In this document: piece after piece, positions 1-11,744 of the stretch
Position numbering within the stretch: position 1 is the stretch's first letter
Layout: each line of letters opens with the position of its first letter
DNA from: Dirofilaria immitis
Taxonomy: Eukaryota; Nematoda; Chromadorea; Rhabditida; Onchocercidae
Assembly (NCBI GenBank): GCA_024305405.1
Contig: JAKNDB010000109.1
Span: 3,162,001 to 3,226,000 of the forward strand
Direction: 5' to 3'
Length of the DNA stretch: 64,000 bases
The notes under the pieces: model-generated
Told to the model about the DNA's origin: nothing
The model's database searches: none
What the model saw: only the letters and a program-made list of their open reading frames with translations
Position numbers and translations under genes: made by a program

Positions 1-3
1 CTT

Positions 4-2713
4 TTACAACTCATCGAGGTAGGGCACTTGGTAAATATTTCCATAAGAGGCAAAAGTCAGGTTTGATTTCATTTGGTCCGCTGCCTGCAGTTAAAATAAT
101 TATATAATGGTCTAACAAATCATAAGCGGTAGAAAGTTTGTATACATTACTCATGATATTTCTTCCAGAAATCGCAAAAGAAATTTCAAAGTCTGGAAAG
201 AATTTCTTGGCTGGAATGTCATCAGAAGCAATGCATCATTGTTTATGGTAAAAAATTCTCTTCATCCGACCTTTGTAATATCAGCCATGCTGATAAACGT
301 TATTTCTCGCAATAAATCGGAAACAGTTTCTGCTTTACCAGTTGCGAGTATTTGTGCAGCGCGATCTAATACCATATTTTCAGCTGATTCAGTTTGATTT
401 AGAAACGTTCATTGTAGCCGTGTTTCTGAATCATTAGTCAAATATAGGACAAGAGAAGTTCATCATTCCAGAAGCTTCATAATGAAACTATAGCGATAAA
501 TTGAGAAGCGATGACCAAAAAAAGGAGAAAAATAAGAATGCTAACTTCGCTGCTTGGAGCGCAGAATCATCAACTGTGAATGATTTTAAGGCTTTTATTG
601 CTGCATCACATAGACGGCCGATGTGATCCGCTTCGGAAACGATATAAACACCAACAAGCCCTTCATCCGCATATACTTCAGATATAGAAGAGATGCCGAA
701 CGGATAACCGCTTGAGGCTTTCTGAAGAAATCATAGAGAGTTCTCTGTATATCAGTAGTAATAATACTGGTCATCAAATTTTAATATTCTCCATCGAAAA
801 CAATAATGAACAAACAAAAACAAATTTAGAAAAAATCCACATGTACAACCTACATAGACTGCTTTTGTTACCGTCCCTTGTCCAACACCTACAGCATACT
901 TTGCTGCAGCACCCTGGCCAATAAAAGCACTCAAAACTGCTTGTACAGCTAAACTCTGAAACTCGTAGTTTGATTCATTGCGTTTGACTCAAATTCACCA
1001 GTGAAGATACATAGAGCTTGAATTTATAACATATAAATATATTAGGCACCTGATTGTATCGCGCTTCACTCGCTATGGAAAATCGTACCTCTGCATCAGA
1101 AGGCTTGTTATTGGAACTTCCGGTTATTCTTCAATAACAAGAAAAGAGTATGGGCCGGTCATCGTATGGATTTTTCTTAAATGATTACCTTGAGATTTTT
1201 CAAAGAAGCTCCTTTACCAACAATCGCAACGTGAGCTTCCTAATTAAACTTTTATGACGTTTCTTCCGCCATAATATGGGGATGGTTTTGGTGAAACTGA
1301 ATTCCCTTCAGATAACGTGAATTGACTACTTGCGTAATCTAATATTTGATCGTGAGAAATATTCACTCCTACAAGCACAGCGTTTCCAGTCACCATTTGT
1401 GAAGCCTGAAAAGTAGTGCTGAGAGTGAAATGAGGACGTCGCTAAAATTTCAACATATGAAAAATGACCATGCAAAATATAAAAGGCAATTTAATATATA
1501 TGTCAAAAATACTGCGAATTTTTCCATTTTTCGGTGACTGAATTTGCCAGTACTTTCTTCCTTTGCATATAAATAATTTCCGAGGGAACCATTTCGAAAT
1601 GCCGCCTAAAGACTGGTAAGTATCACTTATCTTTTGCTCTGATAATTAGATAATTACATAACACATATCACCAGATACTCTTCGATCAACATTTTAGCGA
1701 AAAACACAATAACATTAAAATCCATAAGCCGAAATATCACGTCATGTAAATCCTCGACGAGCACGTCGTACGCTTTAAGATAGTTGCGATCGATCCTTAA
1801 TGTTTCACTGGAGTCTTCAACATCCCATGGTTTGAATGCTGGTTGAGCTAACTCTCCTAATAAAGACAATCCTACCGCCGCACGATTTCTAATTACTGAC
1901 ATTTGCACTGCCAGCAGATCACGTGTCATCACTGCATTCTGAAAATTTCTGGCACCAGTAAATCTGAAAAGATTTTCAGGTTTTTAAAAATTACTTCTAC
2001 GACCTTGTAAAATAGATTATCGTTAGATGTCATTTATTCACCTAAAGACCACTGCACATGACTGTAGTCGAAAAAATTCTTTTATTAGTTTTTTCAAACT
2101 CACCACATTAGCTCCTGCGGAACCGCACTGCCAAAGTAATTGTGCACCATAATATCTTTGAGAATCCCTTCCTATGCAGTTACGAATGTGATGAACCAAA
2201 CCCGCTTCATCAGGCATTTCATATCGGGTTCCCGCTCGATATGCCACTACAAGCTGAGCGACTGGACCGCCAAGATCCACAGAAGCAACAGTCAATCCAT
2301 TTGGCAAGCGCGATATCTTAAATAAGTAATTAATATCTATCAACTCAGTTATTAAAATTATTGCGGTGAAAACAAAGGTACCTTCTCTTCTACGTGAATG
2401 ATAGCATTTCGAACAGGTACACTAGTATACGCAAGTCGTTTCTGAAATCAGTATAAATTTGGGTTGAAATCTGAAAATAGCTCTGAAATTCCCACCGAAA
2501 TGAAGATTCTGTTTACAGTAAAGGAACTGTATGAAAAAAACACTTGCTAATTAAAAGTCAGCGCTGACTTCCTCTTTAAATTAATTCCATATTAAATGAA
2601 TTTTGTTATAGTGTAAAAAGAACACTCATAAACAGATTTCTATTACTTATATTACTTCTCAAAAAGTTAAGAAGGAAACTTACAGCAAATGTGTACCACT
2701 GACGTGAAATCAT
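4..2713 (-). CDS. ucr-2: Ubiquinol-cytochrome c reductase core protein 2 (UCR-2), interrupted
   Basis: Core-2 subunit of mitochondrial complex III, an inactive M16 (processing-peptidase-like) protein of the inner membrane. Exons read on the minus strand: 2713-2684, 2441-2382, 2316-2104, 1938-1741, 1605-1513, 1405-1189, 955-860, from 721 downward, an exon ending at 271, one starting at 210, and 84-4. The first two encode a basic presequence (MISRQWYTFAKRLAY). Then come ISRLPNGLTVASVDLGG, RAGTRYEMPDEAGL, the family hallmark LAQPAFKPWDVED, TGNAVLVGVNISHD, EAHVAIVGKGAS, and the C-terminal VPYLDEL followed by TAA. Junctions of the first five introns agree in phase. The 3' half does not stay open: a frame change plus stops lie at 1231-1256, stops lie between about 390 and 500, and the 271/210 junction is out of phase by one base. 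It is either a decayed paralogue (C. elegans has several ucr-2 genes) or a normal gene with assembly indels. Family assignment is firm, integrity is not. Confidence 0.82.
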
Positions 2714-3512
2714 AATGGTCTATTGAAAAATTCACTCCAGGCTTGAAGCCAAGAAATTTAGGAAATCTGAAAAACACCAGGAAATTTGGAAAACTCTAGA
2801 AAAAGCATGCATTAGATAATTAGAAGAACATACATAAACATTAACCAAACGCCACCCCCTATCATACGATTTGCACCACCTTAAAGCATTGCGCTCGAAC
2901 AGCTAACCTCGAGCGACTGCCAAACGATGCCAATAGATTTTCATGCAACAGGAATGAAACAGCCGAATGGCCACGCAACTTTTTCAACTGTGGAGCGATG
3001 ACGGGGAATAACTCGATCTGAATGTAGCTTGCCACGAGAAGATTAACATTCGATGTTTTTTTATCATGAGTATTACTAAGAAATGTGGACAATAATTGAG
3101 AATGGTGGAACACTCTAATGAAGAGGTAAGAGAGATTGATAGGAATGGATGAAACATAGCTTAAGCATCGTAGTGAAGTAATCGAAAAATTGATTGAATA
3201 GCTAAATTATTATGGTGCTATTTGTCAATAGTTTTTCATAGTAGCTGAATTCTATTAATCCACCCAACCAATTTTTTTCATTATAATTTTTTGAAATTTT
3301 AAGATAATCTGGAGGTATTCGGTTTTTGTACTACTCTTCATTACGTTATTTAAAGCTGCACTATAAGCTTCCAAAAATATGGCTTCACTTTTTGAACCGT
3401 TATGTTATACTATAAGCTAAATGTTTTTATATGTATTGCAGATTTGTGAACACGTAGGAATGGAATATCAGTCCTTTAACAATGGAAGATTGATTTTGCA
3501 GATCGAACAAGC
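2714..3512. other. Intergenic region between divergent genes
   Basis: This gap separates the 5' ends of the minus-strand ucr-2 gene and the plus-strand TGN38-like gene, so both promoters should lie here. Open frames in it (for example 2862-3113 minus) have no splice logic or recognisable motif. A pyrimidine-poor but usable 3' splice site (ttttgcag, ending at 3502) sits just upstream of the ATG at 3513 and may be a cis or spliced-leader acceptor. No other element was recognised. Confidence 0.5.
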
Positions 3513-4856
3513 ATGAAGAGAGATTCTGTAACGGAATTTCAGTGGTTTTTATTGTTGCTGTTCGGTTTTGTGTGTGACTGCCTGTTTGTAAATGGTAGCG
3601 ATGATAGTTTAAAAGAAATTAACGGTAAGGCAAATCATTCCTCAGTTGAAATTATGTATCAGTATAATATATTTACGTACTTTTTCATCATTTCTTTGTG
3701 CTACACACGTTTATATAGTGGTATTTTTGTAGGTACGATATTGCTTAACTCAGTGATGCGAAAGAACCAAGAAACTCAATTATTTGTTACATGGATTGCA
3801 AACACTACTGAAAATGTAAAGTTATTCTTCACTAACATTTTTTCATTCAGAAACAATGTCTGTTTTATTTAATTTAATTAGCCGATTAATTTTTCAATAT
3901 TCTAATGTTAAGTTAATTTGTTTTTACGCAGAATACAAGTAATATGGCTATATTAACATCATCGTCACCGCTGCAAGTGCAGCATGGTGCATTACCAGTA
4001 GTACTCTCAGGAGTAGCACAAATGCTAATGCTACCTGCACATACATCAATGCGTCAGGTTGTTTTTACTTCAACCAATCGGCAGCAGTTTAAACAAGAAA
4101 ATCTTGGCATGCAGACTTCTAATGGATTTGCTGATCTTTTATCGCCATTCCAGGTTAATGCTTGTTATTTTTTTCAAGTGATTGTTTTCATATGTTTCCA
4201 TTGTACTAATTGTTGAGGAACATGAATTGAGAATTTGTTATAATATTCAAACTATTGTAGAGAAACAATAACCATTTCTCCAAGAAGCATCATAAAGGGG
4301 ATGGGAATGAAGACAGTAGTTTGATTTCAAACTTTATTATTACTTCTCAAATCAAGTAAATATTGATAACAGAGGTTTCTCTTTGATTATGTTTCACAAT
4401 ATAATATCTTTGTTTCTCTGTGCACCTTTCATTGAAATACTGTTGTTAATAACGTTACAGTTTAGGCAGTCGCAGGAGCTGATAAATTTGATAAACCTGA
4501 AGATACTCATTTTCTTTATTATATCATTGTGTTTGCTATCATTGTTGTTTGTCTCTACGTCGCTTCACACAACAAGAAGAAAATTTGTGGTTTTTGTTTT
4601 TTCTTCGAAGTTTCTGATGTTCATTTAGAGAATATTGCATTTTCTTTCGGAGTAGTTCACAAGATATTAGTCATCACAAAGTTCTTGCCTTATTTATCGT
4701 AGATGTTGTATTTTCAGGCTTTATTATTGAAGGGCACAGACCTTCAGGGGTACGCGGCGAGCAGCTCTTCGTTATAGGCGTTTGAGCCAACATGATGGTA
4801 GTGGATCCGACCTTACAAATGTAATTTATTCGCACCAATTAAGTAAATTTATTTAA
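3513..4856 (+). CDS. tgn-38: TGN38-like trans-Golgi network membrane protein (one-base frameshift)
   Basis: Single-pass type I membrane protein that cycles between the trans-Golgi network and the cell surface. Exons: 3513-3624, 3733-3815, 3932-4153, 4466-4589, and 4718 to a stop at 4854-4856; phases agree at every junction. Exon 1 encodes a signal peptide (FQWFLLLLFGFVCDCLFVNG). Exons 2-3 encode a lumenal part with NTT and NTS sequons. Exon 4 encodes the span (FLYYIIVFAIIVVCLYV) followed directly by ASHNKKKI, the juxtamembrane signature of TGN38/TGOLN2. Exon 5 continues FIIEGHRPSG and then, after one missing base, TRRAALRYRRLSQHDGSGSD. YRRL corresponds to the YQRL internalisation signal of TGN38. 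The break is at the G4 run 4747-4750, where G5 would restore the frame. A good donor after position 4820 (gtaatt) leaves the exact C-terminus open. Identification rests on the membrane/tail signature because the lumenal region is not conserved. Confidence 0.72.
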
Positions 4857-7800
4857 AATCATCTATATAGAAGATTCAGGCTTGAAATGAATTAAAATTT
4901 TCTTGTATTATGGTAAATTCATTCTATAAACTGAATGGGATTTTTGTTTGTCTTTCATATAGATATTTCAGATTATAAAGAGATGATTATTGAATTCTCT
5001 GGAAGTACCTTGTTCGCTGTAATGCCATTTAGAAGCATTTGTTATGCAGTAAAGATTTAAAGCAAAACTTGATCTATATTGTAAATTTTTGGATCTGGTA
5101 TAATGCTGTTACGTTCCTTTCGTTTACCAATATTTGCTCAAAGCAGGCTTCGGTTGAACTGTTTTTATTGCTCTGTAGCTCTGTAGCTTGTACTCTGAGA
5201 TCTCAGTTGGATTCATTTTCATTCTCATCATCGTATTAACCAATTTTAATTTTATCTTTTACAACTTTTCGTTTGCTCTCAGAGTATTTCCATCAATGTT
5301 CTCTTGTTTTCAAAAATTTCTTTTGTTGAAAGGCTGTTGTATCAAGTTAATTTTTGTGAAAATTCTTTTATATAGTATTGTATTCACTATAGTTAATTTT
5401 GAAAAGATGTACAAGTAGTGTTAATGGTAAAAGTAAGTTACATTTTTGTTTATAATTTCAGCGTGCTACCAAATATAAATCATTACGTGTTTCTAGATTT
5501 GTATATCAGATTTTCTTGTAAGGAGAGGAAGTGATGCAACAACTAGTAATAGTGTCATGCTGAGTCAAAGGTTCTATTCAGAAATTGTGGTACTAAATTT
5601 CATGTAAGCTTATCCCTTATACTTTTTCTTTTTCAGAATTTCAGGTGTTACTGTCAAACAATATGTCCGGGAAATCTCTAAGATGTTTTTCATTTTTGCT
5701 AATTTGTCATATTTTTATAATTATGCGTGTACGTTTCAAAATTACAGTGTTTAAAGTTCAATATTTGGAGCAATGTGCGGTCGTTAGCTTTTTATATCAA
5801 ATTTAAAGATGCAAAGTTGACAAAAGCAGTCCTACATTAACTGAACTTCATTTTGAATACTCGATTAAAGTTATTTGGATGACGGATTCATCAGTGAATT
5901 ATTAATGCTATTTCATCAGGAACGGTGAGAAGTATGCAAAAATTTGTTAAGAGTGGATAGTCGTTGCACAAAAAATACACTTGACGGACAATAGCTTTTG
6001 TCGGTAATCTACCTTATGATTTTTTCGAAAAAGGACTCATTATACACTTTGAAACGATTCTTTATCTTTACGGTACTCATGAAATTTCCAAAGAAATTCA
6101 TTCATGCTGACAGGTTTGATTTCCAATAGTCCTTTATTTCAGTTCTGCAGATTTACGTTTTATCAGTCGCATTTACTACCTCCCAATTTTAAAATCGACA
6201 ATTTGAGAACAAAAATGTTAGGAAAAGGATTTTACTCTTCATTATTGCAAAATTTTTCTTGTCTTATTAATTCCTTTTTTTTTTTCATTCTGAAATCTTT
6301 CAATCTTATTTTTGGTTCACTGAGTAAATAATTGATCTCTCTTTCTCTCAGTAGCTATGAAGACAATCATATAGACTGTAATGATGATGAAACTCAAATG
6401 TATTAAACGATGAGGTGCTGATAACTGGATATAAAAGTTTTTTAGAAATAGATAAAGCCCGAATTACCTTATCGGAATGGCTCCTTCAGATAATCGCAAA
6501 AGTAATAAAGAATTACGAATACTAAAAATTATAATGACGAGTGAAAACTACAAAAAATAAATGAATTTACTGAAATTCATATTGATGAAAAAATTAAGGA
6601 AGGAAATTGTTATTTTCAACTCATTTACTTATTTTGATATGTGAAACTATTAATATTAAACAATGGTAAATTATAAGTGATTGATTATACAAATAAAAGG
6701 AAAAAAAAGTGTCCATAATCTTTGAAATATGATATTACGATACGATGGAAGTTATATTTACCTTACGAATCATAAACAAGCTACTAGAATAGGTTACTAT
6801 GTTTGAAATTTCGAACGAATTCATCAAAAAAGATTTTTTCTTGTTATGTAATGTTTTGATTTTCTAAGCACCACCTTATGCAGCTTTTGATAAATGTATT
6901 ATAAAATGTTTGATCAACAATGTCAAAAGCGCATTGCTTGTAATGAGATTTGATTTAAACGCCTTTCGATGAAAATCCTAATTGGCAGGAAGTTTAAACA
7001 TAGATTATATTCACTCAACGGTTTTCAATGGACCGTGAAGTTATTGTACCATGTATTATGGTGTGAAAGTTTTAATCTTATGATATTGAGGAATTGGAAA
7101 CTTGGATAGAAATTTGTTGTGTAACGAAGTTTTGTTATGACGAATTTTATTCGTTGTAACTACGATACATAAATTATTTGAGGAATGTCGATAATACAAA
7201 TCGATAGCTTGAATTTCCTTTAACTGTAGAGAAGTTATCTGAACTTATTGATGCTGGGGTTGTAGTGCTGATTTTGGGAGCGCCGGTAACGCACGGTGAA
7301 GGCAAAGTATTGGGATTAAAAGGAGAGAAAATATATATGTATGTATATATGAATGTGATCTCTTAATCGATAATCCCCCATTTTATATGATAGTTTACAA
7401 TATTTTAGGCAACGTCACATGACCTAAAGGATAATAGATTAAATTTTGATCAGTTACAATGCTTTGAACAACATCCTTCACATGAAAATTGACATTAAAA
7501 AGGAATGATTTCTTGTTTAGCAAATATGAATCAAAACAGTTTCATATAACAGAATCACTTGATTATACTAGATATTTAATAATACAAATATCTTAATTAT
7601 TTTTCAACATATTTGTATTATAAAATATTTCAGTTATTCTGACAGTACTTACCGCTTTTTCAACATACGAAAGAGTTATTTATTAAAAATTTAAAGTTTA
7701 AATCCAACTGCGATAAATGAAAAATGAATGCTAATAGTAAATAATATTGTTTGTAAGGGAATCATAAACTTAAACTGAAATGAAACTTTAGGATCGACGC

Positions 7801-8781
7801 CTATGTATTCTACAGGTGATCTGATCACAGTGGCTATCATAATGTACTTGACAGTGCTAGGTTAATGTCGCGATGATCTTTAGACAAATGATTCAAAAAA
7901 TGAGCAAAATTTTAAACAGATTTATTGAATTCATGATAAGCAGGAAAGTGAACAGAAATTTGAGGAGTATTCTGCATGATATGAAATTTCACAACAACGA
8001 AGAACAACCATCATAGAAAAATAACCCGTTGGAATAAAAAGTCAGTCTTCTTACATCATAAATTAAAGATTGGCAAATAAAAAATCACGCTATGATATAT
8101 TCCCTCTTGCATGCTTCGGAAGGTTACCGAAATACAAAAATCGAAATAAAAAGTAGTTCTGTTTCAACCGGATATTGGTTAATGAAATATGGTCCCGAGA
8201 ATTAAGTAGTAAAGCATTAGATTTCTCTCATTTTAATTTAAGAGCATTTGTACCAAATCCTAAGGCTGTCAGAGAATGATTAACACTCCTACCTTTTTAA
8301 TTCATCATTCATGTCCCAGCCACTGTTCCTTTATTATTTTTCAGGAATAATAGCAGAGAATTGCACAGTTTTTCTGGTATATTTTAATTGATAAACAAAT
8401 CAGTCAGTGTGTGAATGTTGGAAATAATGCGGCATTTCGAAAAAGCAGATAATTTAGCAGGACCGGAACTTGAAATATTCTCTAATAATAAATGCATACA
8501 CAGAGTGCATACATCAAATCGTCCCTTATAAGGATGATTAGAAACCGTGTCGTCTTCCTGAATTCCATAACAACAATAATGCATTGACGATTGCATATTT
8601 AGCTTCTAGCCCCACAAATATACTATCTGCACCTAGAAATACATTATCATGATCTAGCAGGAAATAATGTGATCTCAAAAATATTTTAAAAGAAGGATTT
8701 TATTAATAAAACGATAAATCCCAATGGTCTGATAATGTAATACTGAGATTTTTCTCATTTTAAAAATTTTAGGCAATGATG
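4857..8781. other. No supported gene
   Basis: AT-rich sequence between the TGN38-like gene and the convergent ephrin gene. It may hold the 3' UTR of the former and further 3' exons of the latter. A minus-strand open stretch at 8384-8596 has mixed composition but I could not connect it by splice phase to the upstream exons. Nothing else was recognised. Confidence 0.4.
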
Positions 8782-9024
8782 TCAGTTTGTTGGCTCACCA
8801 GATACATCATCTACGACGTAATCATTCGCAAGTTCTACACCGCTCGTATTCTGATCGAGAAAAGGATCTCACGAAGCACCGACTTTGCTTTGTATTTCCT
8901 TCGAAAACCATTGCTGTGCTTGCATACTCGTCGAATAAAACTCTTCATTATCAGGAAGTGTACTTGAAAATCTTGGTTGTTCCGGACCACTGGGAAGGAT
9001 CGTTTCTGATGAGGCCATCGAAGC
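8782..9024 (-). CDS. Candidate 3' exon with an in-frame TGA
   Basis: Downstream of the ephrin-domain exons, a good acceptor (ttttctag) opens a reading frame starting ASMASSETILPSGPEQPRFS, rich in Ser, Pro, Glu and Gln, unlike chance AT-rich translation. It runs to a TGA at 8869-8871. The same frame then continues for 28 codons of protein-like sequence (DPFLDQNTSGVELANDYVV and on) to a second TGA at 8782-8784. A link from the preceding exon would need a weak donor (gtcagc after TTG, near 9105). A competing frame through the same bases, beginning LRWPHQKRS, is also open, so the frame choice is by composition only. Product not recognised. Confidence 0.3.
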
Positions 9025-9090
9025 CTAGAAAATTTGTATTTCACTATTTCGAAAATTACTTCAATGATATCGAAACTACTGTCAATTTTT

Positions 9091-10529
9091 TCAAAGCTTA
9101 ATCAAACTGCTGACCAACGAATCATTTTCAAGCTTCTGAAATGAGAAATCGCCCTCAATTCCATCTATCGCCAACTGCCTGACATACTCTAGTCGCGTCA
9201 AATCAAGACCGTGTTTCTTAGCGAACTTCTGTGATTCATTGTTTAGCCTGTCCATATCCTGAACATATGTTTTAGCCACGTCGACTAAATTAAATTAAAA
9301 CTTTTGTTAATCTTACCCTTCTCAGTAATCATTTTACCAATAATATTTGGCAAGCCCTAAATCTTACAGTGAGAACTATTGTTCATTCACACATTGATCA
9401 AAATGTTCAGATAACTGATATACTGACTTACTTGCTCTGTTTTTACATTGTCAACCATAGGTGTGTTTATACGACGATTTCGAGACCAACCTTCTTTTGA
9501 ATTCTCTCCATTTCCGATGACTCCAGCGCAGATCTCGTATTCATCCCTAACACAATTTAAACATCGATAATATTCATGTAAAAAACTATGCATAAGTATC
9601 ATCAGCTCGGGACCATCAAAACATCTGTTTAATAACGAAACCACCTTTTCTAATATTTCGGGAACACTTTATACCAGATAAATGCCTAAGAGCAAAAAAT
9701 AGAATACTGAATACCAAAATCTTGTCTTTTCTGCTTTAGTAATTTCTTTATATTTTTATTAAGACGTCAGTGCCTTATCACAAATGAGCAGCACAGTTAG
9801 CCTATTACCTTCTTCAGAACTTGGATAAGAGTGATCACTCAGAGGACGAACATCGATACGCAACCTCATATTCGCAGTAACACAAAGTCCTAATCGAGTA
9901 TTGTTCATGCCTTCCATGGACCCGTTTGATGTTGCTAAAATTTACTTTTAAAAATAACAACAATGATAAAACATTATAATTAATTAATGAGTGAAAAGTT
10001 TTTTCCATAATATATTTTTATAAATTACAGTTCAACAAATTTTATCAAAACGATGAAAAACTGACTAATCAAATAATACGACCGGCCCGGTTGATATTCG
10101 AAGCCATTCGGTAAAGGAGAAATTTGGCGAAATACAATTTTATGACTGATGGGTATCGTCGCTAGAGGAGAATCGCATATGAGAAATGCTTGCGAACGGC
10201 TATCTAATTCACAGCTCATGAATGATAAATCAGATACCTGTTAAATGATATTCGAGGACATATAAAATTACTTTGCTCATGAGAAAATTCGATATAACGA
10301 ACATAAGCTTGATATTGAAACAATTTAAGAAATTTAAATTTAAACATACGAAAATAGTGTGTTGAGTTCTTTTACCTGGTAAATGATGAGTTGTTCAGGT
10401 TTATCAATATTATCATATATCCTATACGTAGGACAAACTATCTCCATTGAATCCATGGTATCTACTTCAATAAAAGCTGCCCCAACACCGATTTCAGCAT
10501 CTTGTTGGAAGAGTGAATGATTAGTAAAT
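9091..10529 (-). CDS. Ephrin-domain protein, 5' exon missing, unusual C-terminal tail
   Basis: Ligand for Eph receptor tyrosine kinases, used in axon guidance and epidermal morphogenesis in nematodes. Exons on the minus strand: 10529-10376, 10237-10066, 9934-9809, 9546-9491, 9356-9317, and 9284 to a TGA at 9091; all phases agree in this model. The first three carry the ephrin fold: EIVCPTYRIYDN, PEQLIIYQVSDLSFMSCELD, FLICDSP, FRQISPLPNGFEYQPGRSYY, then SNGSMEGMNNTRLGLCVTAN. The four conserved cysteines (VCP, SCE, ICD, LCV) are present. The signal peptide and beginning of the domain are expected above 10530 but were not found. The last three exons (IQKKGLPNIIGKMITEKV, then VAKTYVQDMDRLNNESQKF) are not typical ephrin sequence and end without the hydrophobic GPI-attachment tail. 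They could belong to an alternative transcript or a neighbouring gene. In exon 9546-9491 a different frame (ICAGVIGNGENSKEG) with a stronger donor (gtaagt) is also open. Ephrin call firm, tail uncertain. Confidence 0.75.
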
Positions 10530-11712
10530 CTGAAAGAAATTTTCAGGGCAAATAATCGTTTTCATTTCGTCATTTGCGTTTTTTACTTTGACATATAACA
10601 AAAATTTTCAAATAAAGACAGAATAATTATATTTAAAATGAAATAAAATCCAAATTTGTAGGGTAGAATCTCCTGAAAAATTTGAATTTTTCTTCAGACA
10701 GCAGCTATTTCAATTGAATATTCTCTGCGCAATTTTTTTCCAGCGATACCAAATGGAAAAATTAAAATTCTGAAAACCCTGTACTTTTTGCCCTAATAAC
10801 TTTCCAATAAACTATAGCAAGTAGTTGTAAATTCTATAGAATAATTGAATTATTTCTATCTAATAGTTTCCATGATGTCAATTACAGAACTATCCTGCTC
10901 AGTGACTGCTGGTTAAGCTTGAAAATTTTCTAGGGCATAATCCACTGTATCGATCTTCCTTAAATCTTTATCTATTCAACCCTTCTTCCAGTTTTTGTTT
11001 CTGTTTGAAATATATCCACCTTTCATAGGTGATGAGTTTATTCTTTTGACTACATTTGGCTGAAATTAACTCTCTATCTCTTCGTCTACGTCTCCTTATT
11101 AGCATTCAGAAAAATAGTATATTTCAAACAAGAACTAAAATTGAAAAATTTATTGAAATTTTCAAAGCTTTCAGATGTCGCTTGACCTTTTCCTGGCTTA
11201 GTTTAGTTTATTACCCTAGCATTAGACGTGACTGGGTAAAAACGATACCATTTGCAAAATTTCAGAAAAGCAAAAATGTACCTCGTGCACTAGTGAGCGC
11301 TTAATTTGAGTGGAAGTAATTTATCATTAGATTCTTTCAATAAATATAAGCAAGAAGAAACAGAACAAACTTCAGAAAAGAGCATCTAAAGTGATATAAA
11401 TGACACCAATTATTTCAGAAATATAGCGAAATTGTTATTGTGGAACAACAGATCCATATTTGGAAGGCACCTAACCAGTCAATTAGAAGCAATATGCCAG
11501 GATGATAACATACGATGATGAATTGTTCGAACATATCAAAATTCATATTCTAAGATTTGATTTTGCAATTTGATGACTTGACACTATTCATTACTATCAT
11601 TTAATAGCAATTATAAATATTATCAGTAACAATTACTGTCATTATCATCGTGATGAAACTTGATGAAACTTAATTGTTAAGCAAATATTAATCTCTTGTT
11701 AATCTACGTGAA

Positions 11713-11713
<1 letters not shown>

Positions 11714-11744
<31 letters not shown>
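11714..11744. repeat. (ATT)n trinucleotide microsatellite
   Basis: About ten uninterrupted TTA/ATT units. It gives rise to a poly-tyrosine chance frame on the plus strand that should not be taken as coding. Confidence 0.9.

Noticed and set aside
2862..3113. 83-codon minus-strand frame upstream of ucr-2
   Set aside because: The ucr-2 presequence already starts at 2713 with correct phases, and this frame has no donor leading to it.
8787..9101. 104-codon plus-strand frame opposite the ephrin-gene tail
   Set aside because: It is antisense to the minus-strand exon candidates, with less protein-like composition and no splice support.
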